From Pseudomonadota bacterium (lineage in GTDB: Bacteria; Pseudomonadota; Alphaproteobacteria; Rhizobiales; Devosiaceae): a stretch of DNA of 8,926 bases. Each line of letters begins with the position of its first letter. The stretch's first letter is position 1. The stretch lies in NCBI GenBank assembly GCA_023433985.1, contig JAEYTN010000418.1, positions 1 through 8,926 of the forward strand. Direction: 5' to 3'. The notes beneath the pieces are model-generated. The model was not told the DNA's origin, did no database searches, and worked only from the letters and a program-made list of their open reading frames with translations. A program made the position numbers and the translations under genes. Below, piece after piece: positions 1 to 5,331 of the stretch.

Positions 1-85
1 TCACCAGCCGGCGCTGCGCCTTGGCCGACAGGTGGAACCGCGACCGGGCGGGCATGGCGCCCGCATCAGGGTCGGCTAGGGACAT
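1..85 (-). CDS. N-terminus of probable sugar ABC transporter permease (CUT1, MalF/UgpA type), cut by window edge
   Basis: Only the first 28 codons are inside the window. The reading frame opens with ATG at 85-83 and gives MSLADPDAGAMPARSRFH followed by LSAKAQRRLV. A short polar N-terminus ending in a basic stretch just before the first membrane helix is typical of MalF/UgpA-type inner-membrane permeases. It is the next gene on the same strand after the sugar-binding protein, 73 bases beyond that gene's stop, which is where the first permease of a CUT1 importer usually lies. A second in-frame ATG at 55-53 is possible. Neither start has a strong ribosome-binding site. No membrane segment is visible yet, so the assignment rests mainly on position. 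Confidence 0.6.
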   Translation of the reverse strand, partial: MSLADPDAGAMPARSRFHLSAKAQRRLV

Positions 86-105
86 CGTTCAGCTATCCGG
101 GCTCG

Positions 106-138
106 AAAAAGGGGCGCGACGTGAACCTCACGTCGCGC
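106..138 (-). terminator. Terminator-like hairpin between binding-protein and permease genes
   Basis: A perfect 11-bp inverted repeat (114-124 with 128-138, 3-base loop) reads on the minus strand as a GC-rich stem, then CCC and TTTTT (complement of 106-113). This is the form of an intrinsic terminator. It lies 21 bases past the stop of the sugar-binding protein and 21 or more bases before the permease start. In importer operons such an element commonly lets only part of transcription continue, so that binding protein is made in excess over permease; here that role is inferred. On the plus strand the stem is followed only by TTT, so it is oriented for the minus-strand transcript. Confidence 0.7.
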
Positions 139-158
139 TTTCAGTCAGGGAGAGGTGC

Positions 159-1421
159 TTACTGCCGCGAGGCGGCGTCCGCCCAGTCGGCGTTCAGCTT
201 CTCGATCGCCGCGTTGTAGTCGTCGGCGAGCATGACGGACTGGATGCCGTGGCCACCCGAGTAGTTGATCAGGTTGGCGGTATTGGCATAGGCCGGGCCG
301 GGCGGGATCTGCTCGATGATGGTCGGCCCGTAGCTCTGGATCTCGGCGAGCTGCGGCAGGGTCGGCTCGAGCTTCTTGTAGCCGGGGATGAAGCCGGCGA
401 TCTGCGAGATGTCCGACTTGGTGAGCAGGAAATCCACCCAGGCCTTGGCGGTCACGGGGTTCTGCGAGTTCACCGCCACCGACAGGCCGTAGTCGGGGCC
501 CGAGTTGACGTTGTACTTGCCGCTGTCGTCGTAGGGCAGCGGGAAGTAGCCGATGTTCTCGGCATTGGCCGGCACGCCCGCCTTGGCGCTGCCTTCGGCG
601 ATGATCTGGTTGATCGACCAGTTGCCGAGGAACCACATGGCCGCCTTGCCGGAGGCCATCCAGCCCTTCGAATCTTCCCAGTGGTCGCCCGTCAGGTCTT
701 CCTCGACGAGGCCCTCGGTGATGAGGGTGTGGAGCACGTTGAGCGACTTGCCGAGCGGCTTGTCGGCGGCGAACGGCGCCGGATCGGCCACGGTGGAATC
801 GAGGAAGTCCGGCTGACCGGAAATGGCGACCGCAAGGCCGTTATAGACATCGAGCGGCCAGGCGGAGGCGAGGTTGGTCACCACCGGGGTGATGCCGGCG
901 TCCTTGAGCTTGTGCGCGGCGGCGAGGAACTCCGTCCAGGTCTTCGGCACTTCAACGCCGGCCTTCTGGAAGGCTTCCTTGTTGTAGACCACGCCCTCGA
1001 CGTTGACGCCGAAGGGCAGCGCGTAGTGCTGGTCGTCCACCGCCCAGTTCGAGGTGTAGTAGAAATCGGGCACGAGGCCGGTGTCGTCGAGCGGCAGGAA
1101 GAAGTCCGGCAGTTCGTCGCGCGGCACGGTCGGCGGGGTGTCGAGCACGTCGCCGTAGTCGCCGGTGGCGAGGCGGGTCGACATGGTTTCCGAATAGGTG
1201 GTGATGCCCTGCACGTCGACATCCTCGACGCCCGGGTAGAGGGCCTTGAACTCGGCCTCCCACTTATCGAACAGCCCTTCGGTCATGTAGCTGGTCCAGT
1301 GGGTGTAATAGACGATCTTGCCCTTGACCTGGGCGGGGTCGATCCCCTGGGCGTTGGCGCCGGCGGCGGACGCGAGAATTGCGAGCGTGCTGACGCCCGC
1401 CACGAAAAGGCGATTGAGCAA
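159..1421 (-). CDS. Extracellular sugar-binding protein of a CUT1 ABC importer (SBP_bac_1 family)
   Basis: Periplasmic lipid-free binding protein of 420 residues, a normal size for family-1 solute-binding proteins, which capture oligosaccharides or sugar derivatives and deliver them to a MalFGK-type importer. The chosen start is TTG at 1421-1419, because AGGGAGG lies 5 bases upstream and the resulting protein begins with a clean signal peptide (MLNRLFVAGVSTLAILASA, cleavage near ANA-QG, residues 22-26). Family features include the early strand KIVYYTHWT, the segment YALPFGVNVEGVVYNKEAF with PKTWTEFL after it, a GKAAMWFLGNWS block, and a C-terminal helix region. The reading frame continues upstream to 1592, but that extension would run through the promoter and operators. 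It is the first gene of its operon and is followed by a hairpin and a probable permease. The divergent LacI-type gene probably controls it. The sugar cannot be named from sequence alone. Confidence 0.9.
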   Translation of the reverse strand: MLNRLFVAGVSTLAILASAAGANAQGIDPAQVKGKIVYYTHWTSYMTEGLFDKWEAEFKALYPGVEDVDVQGITTYSETMSTRLATGDYGDVLDTPPTVPRDELPDFFLPLDDTGLVPDFYYTSNWAVDDQHYALPFGVNVEGVVYNKEAFQKAGVEVPKTWTEFLAAAHKLKDAGITPVVTNLASAWPLDVYNGLAVAISGQPDFLDSTVADPAPFAADKPLGKSLNVLHTLITEGLVEEDLTGDHWEDSKGWMASGKAAMWFLGNWSINQIIAEGSAKAGVPANAENIGYFPLPYDDSGKYNVNSGPDYGLSVAVNSQNPVTAKAWVDFLLTKSDISQIAGFIPGYKKLEPTLPQLAEIQSYGPTIIEQIPPGPAYANTANLINYSGGHGIQSVMLADDYNAAIEKLNADWADAASRQ

Positions 1422-1426
1422 TGAAA

Positions 1427-1433
1427 CCTCCCT
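1427..1433 (-). promoter_or_regulatory. Strong ribosome-binding site selecting a TTG start
   Basis: On the minus strand AGGGAGG is followed by 5 bases and then TTG (1421-1419). It is the only good Shine-Dalgarno match upstream of the signal peptide, and it fixes the start of the sugar-binding protein at a non-ATG codon. Confidence 0.8.
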
Positions 1434-1451
1434 GGGGCTTAGCCACCTTAT

Positions 1452-1474
1452 GGCCCGGCCCTTCCTCTCGGGCC
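1452..1474 (-). other. Hairpin at the probable 5' end of the binding-protein mRNA
   Basis: GGCCCG (1452-1457) is complementary to CGGGCC (1469-1474), with an 11-base loop. If the promoter at 1484-1513 is right, transcription starts near 1477, so this hairpin would sit at the very 5' end of the transcript, well clear of the ribosome-binding site. Such 5' stems often protect mRNA from decay. That role is inferred. Confidence 0.35.
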
Positions 1475-1483
1475 GATGCGGTG

Positions 1484-1513
1484 AGACTACGAATGAGAAC
1501 GTTTGTATGTCAA
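1484..1513 (-). promoter_or_regulatory. Probable sigma-70 promoter of the sugar-binding protein operon
   Basis: On the minus strand a perfect TTGACA (-35, 1513-1508) is followed after 18 bases by TAGTCT (-10, 1489-1484, 3 of 6 matches to TATAAT). A weak -10 with a good -35 is common in alphaproteobacteria. The predicted start of transcription, near 1477, leaves an untranslated leader of about 55 bases. One operator fills the -35/-10 spacer and the other abuts the -35, as expected for a repressed promoter. Confidence 0.6.
1494..1507. promoter_or_regulatory. LacI-family operator 1 (imperfect palindrome, inside the promoter spacer)
   Basis: Centred between 1500 and 1501 with core AACGTT. The right half AACGTTTGTAT (1498-1508) is identical to that of operator 2, while the left half is diverged (TGAG in place of TGCA). 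The central CG is the hallmark of LacI-family operators. It lies between the -35 and -10 boxes of the binding-protein promoter, so bound repressor would block RNA polymerase. Confidence 0.7.
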
Positions 1514-1529
1514 TGCAAACGTTTGTATT
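1512..1529. promoter_or_regulatory. LacI-family operator 2 (near-perfect palindrome)
   Basis: AATGCAAACGTTTGTATT is an 18-bp palindrome with one mismatched pair around a perfect 10-bp core, CAAACGTTTG, centred on CG (1520/1521). Its centre is exactly 20 bp from that of operator 1, about two helical turns, which places two repressor dimers on the same face of the DNA. It touches the upstream edge of the TTGACA box. The adjacent divergent LacI-type gene is the natural candidate for the binding protein. Confidence 0.8.
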
Positions 1530-1566
1530 TTGCATCGGATCGTGTGAGGCTGCCTGCGCGCCGGGA

Positions 1567-1595
1567 TTGACCGGCCGCACGTTCGACCACATTTT
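1567..1595 (+). promoter_or_regulatory. Possible promoter of the LacI-type regulator
   Basis: TTGACC (1567-1572, 5 of 6 matches to the -35 consensus) is separated by 17 bases from CATTTT (1590-1595, 3 of 6 matches to the -10). It would start transcription near 1602, about 28 bases before the ATG at 1630. The operators lie upstream of this -35, so any autoregulation would be indirect. This is a weak motif call. Confidence 0.35.
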
Positions 1596-1629
1596 GTCTC
1601 AAACTCCCGCCGAGAGCCCGCCGCGCCCG

Positions 1630-2634
1630 ATGCATCGCCGCACCGCAGACCTGAGGTCGATCGCCAGCGAGCTCGGCCTCTCGATCTCCACCGTATCCCG
1701 CGCCCTCAAGGGCGACCCCAAGGTGACGCCGGCCACGCAGGCCCGCGTCAACGAGGCGGCGGACCGGCTCGGCTACCGGCGCAACCTGCGCGGCGTGTAC
1801 CTGAGGACCGGCAAGACCTTCACGCTGTGCGCGCAACTGATCTCCAACCCCTCGCCGGATTTCGGCGATCCCGCGGCGATGCACCTGATCCAGGGGCTCA
1901 TCGCCGGCACGGCGGGCACGGAGTTCAAGGTGGTGATCCGCCCGGTCGCCAATACCGAGGACCAGCTGCAGGCCTGTCGCGATACCGTGGCGGACGGACG
2001 CTTCGACGGCTTCATCCTCGATCATACCGAGCCCGACGACCGGCGCGTGCACTTCCTCCTGGAGCGGGGCCTGCCGCTCGTCACCTTCGGGCGCACGGGG
2101 CTCGAAGGCCATGGCTGGTTCGACATCGACAACGAGGATGCGGCGCTGGTCGCCACGCGGCACCTGATCGCGGCGGGGCATACCCGCATCGCGCTGATCG
2201 GCCCGCCCGAGCGCTTCGCGTTCGCCAGCCAGCGGCTCGCCGGCTATCGCAAGGCGCTCGAGGAGGCGGGGATCGGCTATGACCCGGGCCTCGTCATCGC
2301 CATGGACATCGACGTGCGCTCGGTGCGCGAGCGGGTGGCACAGATGCTGGCGCAGCCGAACCGGCCGACCGGGTTCGTCTCCTCCAACGAGCTTGCGACG
2401 GTGGGCACCATCCGCGCCTGCCGCGACCTGCCGGCGGAGGACTATGCCCGTTGCGGCTTCGTCAGCCGGGATGGGACCAAGCTCTTCGACTACCTGCAGC
2501 CGCCGGTGTCGTCGGTCTATTTTCCGCTGCTGGAGGCGGGCCGGCAGATTTCGGCCGACCTCGTCGCCGTCGTCCAGGGGGCGGCTCCCAACACGGTGCA
2601 GGACCTGCGGCAGGCCGAGCTGCTGCCGCGGTAG
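1630..2634 (+). CDS. LacI-family transcriptional repressor
   Basis: A 334-residue DNA-binding regulator, the normal LacI/GalR size. The N-terminal helix-turn-helix spans residues 5-28 (LRSIASELGLSISTVSRALKG). The third helix and end of the DNA-binding domain, V-T-P-A-T-Q-A-R-V through LGYRRN, reach residue 52. A hinge around residues 53-62 then leads into a periplasmic-binding-protein-like sensor domain, with the typical segments GRFDGFIL, RGLPLVTFGR, DNEDAALVATRHLIAAGHTR and GYRKALEEAG. ATG at 1630 puts the helix-turn-helix a few residues from the N-terminus, as in the family. The open frame extends further upstream, and a TTG at 1594 is an alternative. No strong ribosome-binding site is visible at either. 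It is divergent from the sugar-binding protein gene and faces two CG-centred operators, so it is inferred to repress that operon until a sugar ligand binds. The ligand is unknown. Confidence 0.92.
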   Translation: MHRRTADLRSIASELGLSISTVSRALKGDPKVTPATQARVNEAADRLGYRRNLRGVYLRTGKTFTLCAQLISNPSPDFGDPAAMHLIQGLIAGTAGTEFKVVIRPVANTEDQLQACRDTVADGRFDGFILDHTEPDDRRVHFLLERGLPLVTFGRTGLEGHGWFDIDNEDAALVATRHLIAAGHTRIALIGPPERFAFASQRLAGYRKALEEAGIGYDPGLVIAMDIDVRSVRERVAQMLAQPNRPTGFVSSNELATVGTIRACRDLPAEDYARCGFVSRDGTKLFDYLQPPVSSVYFPLLEAGRQISADLVAVVQGAAPNTVQDLRQAELLPR

Positions 2635-2709
2635 GCCCGGCAAAAAGCGGAAGCCCGGCAACTTCGTAACGGGGCGCTGCGTTGCCTTTCGATCCTCGCG
2701 GAGATCGGC

Positions 2710-3048
2710 ATGGACGCCCTGACGCAAGCTTTCGCCGACCGCCTCGAGCCCGACCTCGCGCAGTTCGAGTCGAACGCAGCGCTGTGGCGGCTCGAGGTGC
2801 AGCGGCACGCCGCGCGCCTGCTCGATGACGAGGCGGTGGGGAGCAGCGACCCGGAGGCGCGGGAGGCAGCGCGGGTAGCGCTCGAGGGCGTGGAGTTCGA
2901 GATCGACCGGCTGCAGGGCTTCGCGCGCGAGCATGCAGGGATGGGCGACGGCATGGTGCTGCGGCTCGCCGAGGTCGGCCTTGCGCTCGAGACCGCCCGC
3001 CGCCGGTTGCGGCGGGCGCTGCTGTCGGGCGGAAGCGAGGCCGCCTAG
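2710..3048 (+). CDS. Small helical protein of unknown function
   Basis: A 112-residue frame starting at ATG 2710, with GGAG 6 bases upstream, and ending at TAG 3046-3048, 6 bases from the stop of the convergent peroxidase gene. I do not recognise the family. The sequence is rich in Ala, Arg, Glu and Leu with almost no strand-forming stretches. Alternating hydrophobic and charged positions (for example FEIDRLQGFAREH and RLAEVGLALETARRRLRRAL) suggest a bundle of three or four amphipathic helices or a short coiled coil. No signal peptide, membrane segment or Cys is present. Third codon positions are mostly G or C, like the neighbours. It follows the repressor by 75 bases on the same strand and might be co-transcribed. 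GC-rich DNA gives spurious open frames, and the opposite strand is also open here, so the call depends on the ribosome-binding site and the neat tail-to-tail fit. Confidence 0.5.
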   Translation: MDALTQAFADRLEPDLAQFESNAALWRLEVQRHAARLLDDEAVGSSDPEAREAARVALEGVEFEIDRLQGFAREHAGMGDGMVLRLAEVGLALETARRRLRRALLSGGSEAA

Positions 3049-3054
3049 CCGGCG

Positions 3055-3643
3055 CTACGCCGCTGCCGGCGTCGGCTCGCCGATGGACAGCATCAGCCGG
3101 TTGGCCCAGTTGAAGAAGGCAGCGGCCTGGATCAGGTCGTCGATGGCGAGGTCGTCGAGGCCCTGTTCGCGCAGCGCCGCGATCTCCTCGGAGCCGAACT
3201 CGGACGGCGTGGAGGTAAGCTTGACCGAGGCATCGACCAGCGCATTCCAGCGCTCGCCCAGGTCGGCTTCGACGCCTTCGGCGAGCAGCTTGTCCACGTC
3301 CTCGCCGCGCTTCGAATAGGTCGAGGCGAAGCGGGCGTGCACCGAGGCGCAGAAGATGCAGCCATTGTAGCGCGAGGTGGCGGCGGCGGCGAGCTCGCGC
3401 TCGGCCCGGGGCAGGCCGGCCTCGGTGTTGTAGAAGATATCCTTGTCCGTGAGGGTACTCGGGGTCGCGCGCCAGCAGCATGAAATAGGGCGACTTGGCG
3501 CGGCTCGCTTCGGTGAGCCCGTTCCAGTGGCGCTCCGTGAGGTCTTCTTCCTTCAGGGGCTCGAGCCAGGGCGCCCAGCCGATATTGGCCTGGGTGAAGG
3601 CGACGGGGCGGTCGGGATCGTTGTACGTGATGGACTGGGTCAT
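3055..3643 (-). pseudogene. AhpD-like alkylhydroperoxidase (Avi_7169-type), split by a +1 frameshift
   Basis: Read with one base removed, this is a complete 195-residue AhpD/carboxymuconolactone-decarboxylase-like protein. Residues 1-61 (MTQSITYNDP to LLARDP) lie in the frame starting at ATG 3643; residues 62-195 (STLTDKDIFYN onward) lie in another frame ending at TAG 3055-3057. The break is at a run of four C on the minus strand (3461-3464): three C would give D-P-S-T. The second part keeps the full AhpD signature EX11CX2CX3H (E83, C95, C98, H102 in the repaired protein; Cys codons at 3358-3360 and 3349-3351), the thiol pair and proton relay that reduce organic peroxides. A GTG at 3652 overlapping the upstream stop (GTGA) is an alternative start. 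It is the last gene of the operon. From memory it matches the Avi_7169 family. The frameshift may be real or a sequencing error. Confidence 0.85.
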
Positions 3644-3648
3644 GGTGC

Positions 3649-4266
3649 TCACTCGGCGGCGACGGACTGCGTCTGGGCGGCGGCAAGCGCCCGAAGCCCG
3701 GTGACGACGCGTATCTGGAAGGAGAGGAAGGCGACGAGCTGGCTCAGGGTGACGATGTCGTCGGTCGACCAGCCGGCGTTGAGCAGCGCCTGCAGCGCCG
3801 CCGAGCTCGCATCGCGCGGGCGGAAGACGAGCAGGTGCGCATGCGCCAGCGCCGCCTCGAGCCGGCCGAGCACGTCGCGGTTGGCGGGGGCCGGGGCGTA
3901 GAGCAGGCCGGGCGTGTCCTCGAGGCTGAGCGGACCGGCGGGGTAGCTGCCATAGGGGCCGCTGGTTTCGCCGCGGCGAATCTCGGCGCTGATGGCGCCG
4001 AGCAGGCCGGGCCGGTCGGCATGGCTCAGGGCCTCGCGGTAAAAGGCGGCGATCGCCTCGTCGCGGTGCAGCCCGGCGACGAAATAGGCGATGGCGAAGC
4101 GCTCCTCGAGCAGCACGGTACCCGGCGTCTTCGGGGCGAACAGCGCCTCGTAGCTGAGCTGTGCGTTGTCGCGCGCCTGCTGGCGGCCGGAGCGGATCCG
4201 GTCGAGCGCCGAGCCGGGGACGATGCCGACCAGCCGGTCGATGACGTCGGTAGGGGATTGGCTCAT
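3649..4266 (-). CDS. CMD-domain (AhpD-like) protein without cysteine, Avi_7170-type
   Basis: A 205-residue cytoplasmic protein starting at ATG 4266 behind AAGGAGG with 5-base spacing, the best ribosome-binding site in the operon. It is mainly helical, with an AhpD-like fold suggested by FAIAYFVAGLHRDEAIAAFYREAL (about residues 58-81) and the C-terminal part from LAHAHLLVFRPRDAS through GWSTDDIVTLSQLVAFLSFQIRV. The protein has no cysteine at all, so the redox CxxC pair of true AhpD enzymes is absent and the HAHLLVFRPR segment occupies the corresponding place. It therefore cannot be a thiol peroxidase. A different catalytic role, or a structural partner of the downstream AhpD-like protein, is inferred. 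It sits 21 bases after the monooxygenase gene and immediately before the peroxidase, an arrangement I recall for the Avi_7170/Avi_7169 pair. Its substrate is unknown. Confidence 0.8.
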   Translation of the reverse strand: MSQSPTDVIDRLVGIVPGSALDRIRSGRQQARDNAQLSYEALFAPKTPGTVLLEERFAIAYFVAGLHRDEAIAAFYREALSHADRPGLLGAISAEIRRGETSGPYGSYPAGPLSLEDTPGLLYAPAPANRDVLGRLEAALAHAHLLVFRPRDASSAALQALLNAGWSTDDIVTLSQLVAFLSFQIRVVTGLRALAAAQTQSVAAE

Positions 4267-4287
4267 GGTGTCCTCCTTTGATGTGGT

Positions 4288-5331
4288 CTAGCGGACGAGG
4301 CTGAGGCGGGGAGCGGGCTTTTCGGCCTTCTGCCAGCCGAGCTGCGGGGCGACGTGGGCGGCGATCAGCTCGATCGAGCGCAGCACCAGCTCGTGCGGCG
4401 GATCGACCGAGTGGACCTGGAACACGACGTCGGTGACGCGCGGCAGCGTGGTGTCGCGATGGAGGCTTTCGAGTACATCCTCGACGGTGCCCACATGGGT
4501 GTCGGTGGCCGCGATGAGGTAGTCGAGATCGTCGCTTTCGAACTTGTGGCCGCCCTTCGCCAGGCCGGCCGCGGCTTTGCGGAGCCCGACCGCGGCATAG
4601 TGGCGGGCCTCCTCGCGGTTGTCGGCGACGAACAGGGTGCGCGAGGCAACGATGCGCGGCGCGATCTCCGGCGGCAGGTTCTCGTAGTAGGCGTCGATGA
4701 TCGGGTGCTGCAGGTCGGGCAGGCTTGCGCGTGGCTTGTCGGCCGGCCGCGGCTGCGTGCGCGACAGCATCAGCCCGTCGCCCGCCTTGCCGGCGCGGGT
4801 GCCGCCGGCGACCGAGAAGGTCGCTTGCCAGAACCGCTCCAGCAGGTGCGGGGCCGCCGGGTAGAGCTTGGTGTCGCCGACGATGGGCGAGCCCGACAGC
4901 GCCGTGCGGAAGGTCTGGAGGTGTTTTTCGTAGATGGCGTTCTTTTCGGCCACGTCGTAGCCGAAGGCGGTGAAGGAGGAGGGCGTGCCGCCCGAGCCGA
5001 GCCCCAGCTCCAGCCGGCCGCCGGACAGCAGGTCGAGCACCGCGGCGTCCTCGGCGGCGCGGATCGGGTGCTCGAGCGGCAGCGTGATGATGCCGGTGCC
5101 CAGCCGGATGCGCTCGGTGCGCGCCGCCACATAGGCGAGGAACACCAGCGGCGCCGGCAGCCCGCCCTCGTCGCGATGGAAATGGTGCTGCGCCACCCAG
5201 GCGGCATCGAAGCCGTTGGCCTCGGCACGGACGATCTGCTCGGCGGCGTTGTGGTAACGTTCGCCCGGGCCGGTATCGTCGAGCAGCCGGGTGAAGAAGC
5301 CGAGGCGCTTGGGGAAGGATGATTCAGGCAC
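4288..5331 (-). CDS. FMN-dependent luciferase-like monooxygenase (KPN_01858-type)
   Basis: A 347-residue TIM-barrel flavin monooxygenase of the bacterial luciferase superfamily, expected to use FMNH2 and O2 to hydroxylate or cleave a small substrate in the cytoplasm. Family landmarks are the N-terminal strand KRLGFFTRL, WVAQHHF (residues 45-51), RIRLGTGIITLPLEHP (74-89), AVLDLLSGGRLELGLGSGG (97-115), and a central VAGGTRAGKAGDGLMLSRT segment typical of the flavin-phosphate side of the barrel. The start is GTG at 5331, with GGAG 8 bases upstream. It overlaps the end of the ATPase gene by 8 bases, which implies translational coupling to the transporter. No flavin reductase gene is in the window, so reduced FMN must come from elsewhere. 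From memory this is the KPN_01858 family; its substrate has not been defined to my knowledge. The gene is intact. Confidence 0.87.
   Translation of the reverse strand: MPESSFPKRLGFFTRLLDDTGPGERYHNAAEQIVRAEANGFDAAWVAQHHFHRDEGGLPAPLVFLAYVAARTERIRLGTGIITLPLEHPIRAAEDAAVLDLLSGGRLELGLGSGGTPSSFTAFGYDVAEKNAIYEKHLQTFRTALSGSPIVGDTKLYPAAPHLLERFWQATFSVAGGTRAGKAGDGLMLSRTQPRPADKPRASLPDLQHPIIDAYYENLPPEIAPRIVASRTLFVADNREEARHYAAVGLRKAAAGLAKGGHKFESDDLDYLIAATDTHVGTVEDVLESLHRDTTLPRVTDVVFQVHSVDPPHELVLRSIELIAAHVAPQLGWQKAEKPAPRLSLVR

Noticed and set aside
21..1424. Long plus-strand open frame opposite the sugar-binding protein
   Set aside because: It is antisense to a clear family-1 binding protein. Its composition (Gly, Arg, Val, Asp, His rich, no motifs) is typical of a GC-rich shadow frame.
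1498..1528. Direct repeats AACGTTTGTAT as a CRISPR-like or mobile-element repeat
   Set aside because: There are only two copies. Each is half of a CG-centred palindrome next to a LacI-type gene, which operators explain fully.
1422..1592. Upstream extension of the sugar-binding protein to 1592
   Set aside because: It would place 57 residues encoded by the promoter and operators before the signal peptide. The TTG at 1421 has the ribosome-binding site and a proper signal sequence.
1318..1629. Upstream extension of the LacI-type protein to 1318
   Set aside because: It would put over 100 residues before the helix-turn-helix, which in this family is at the very N-terminus, and would overlap the divergent gene.
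1510..2934. Long minus-strand open frame of 474 codons opposite the LacI-type gene
   Set aside because: It runs across the divergent regulatory spacer and through a recognisable repressor, with no recognisable domain of its own.
3050..3062. Small hairpin CGGCG-CTA-CGCCG between the convergent stops as a bidirectional terminator
   Set aside because: The stem is only 5 bp, with no T tract on either side and a self-complementary GC-rich background.
4354..5322. Plus-strand open frame opposite the monooxygenase
   Set aside because: It is antisense to an intact luciferase-like gene and has shadow-type composition.
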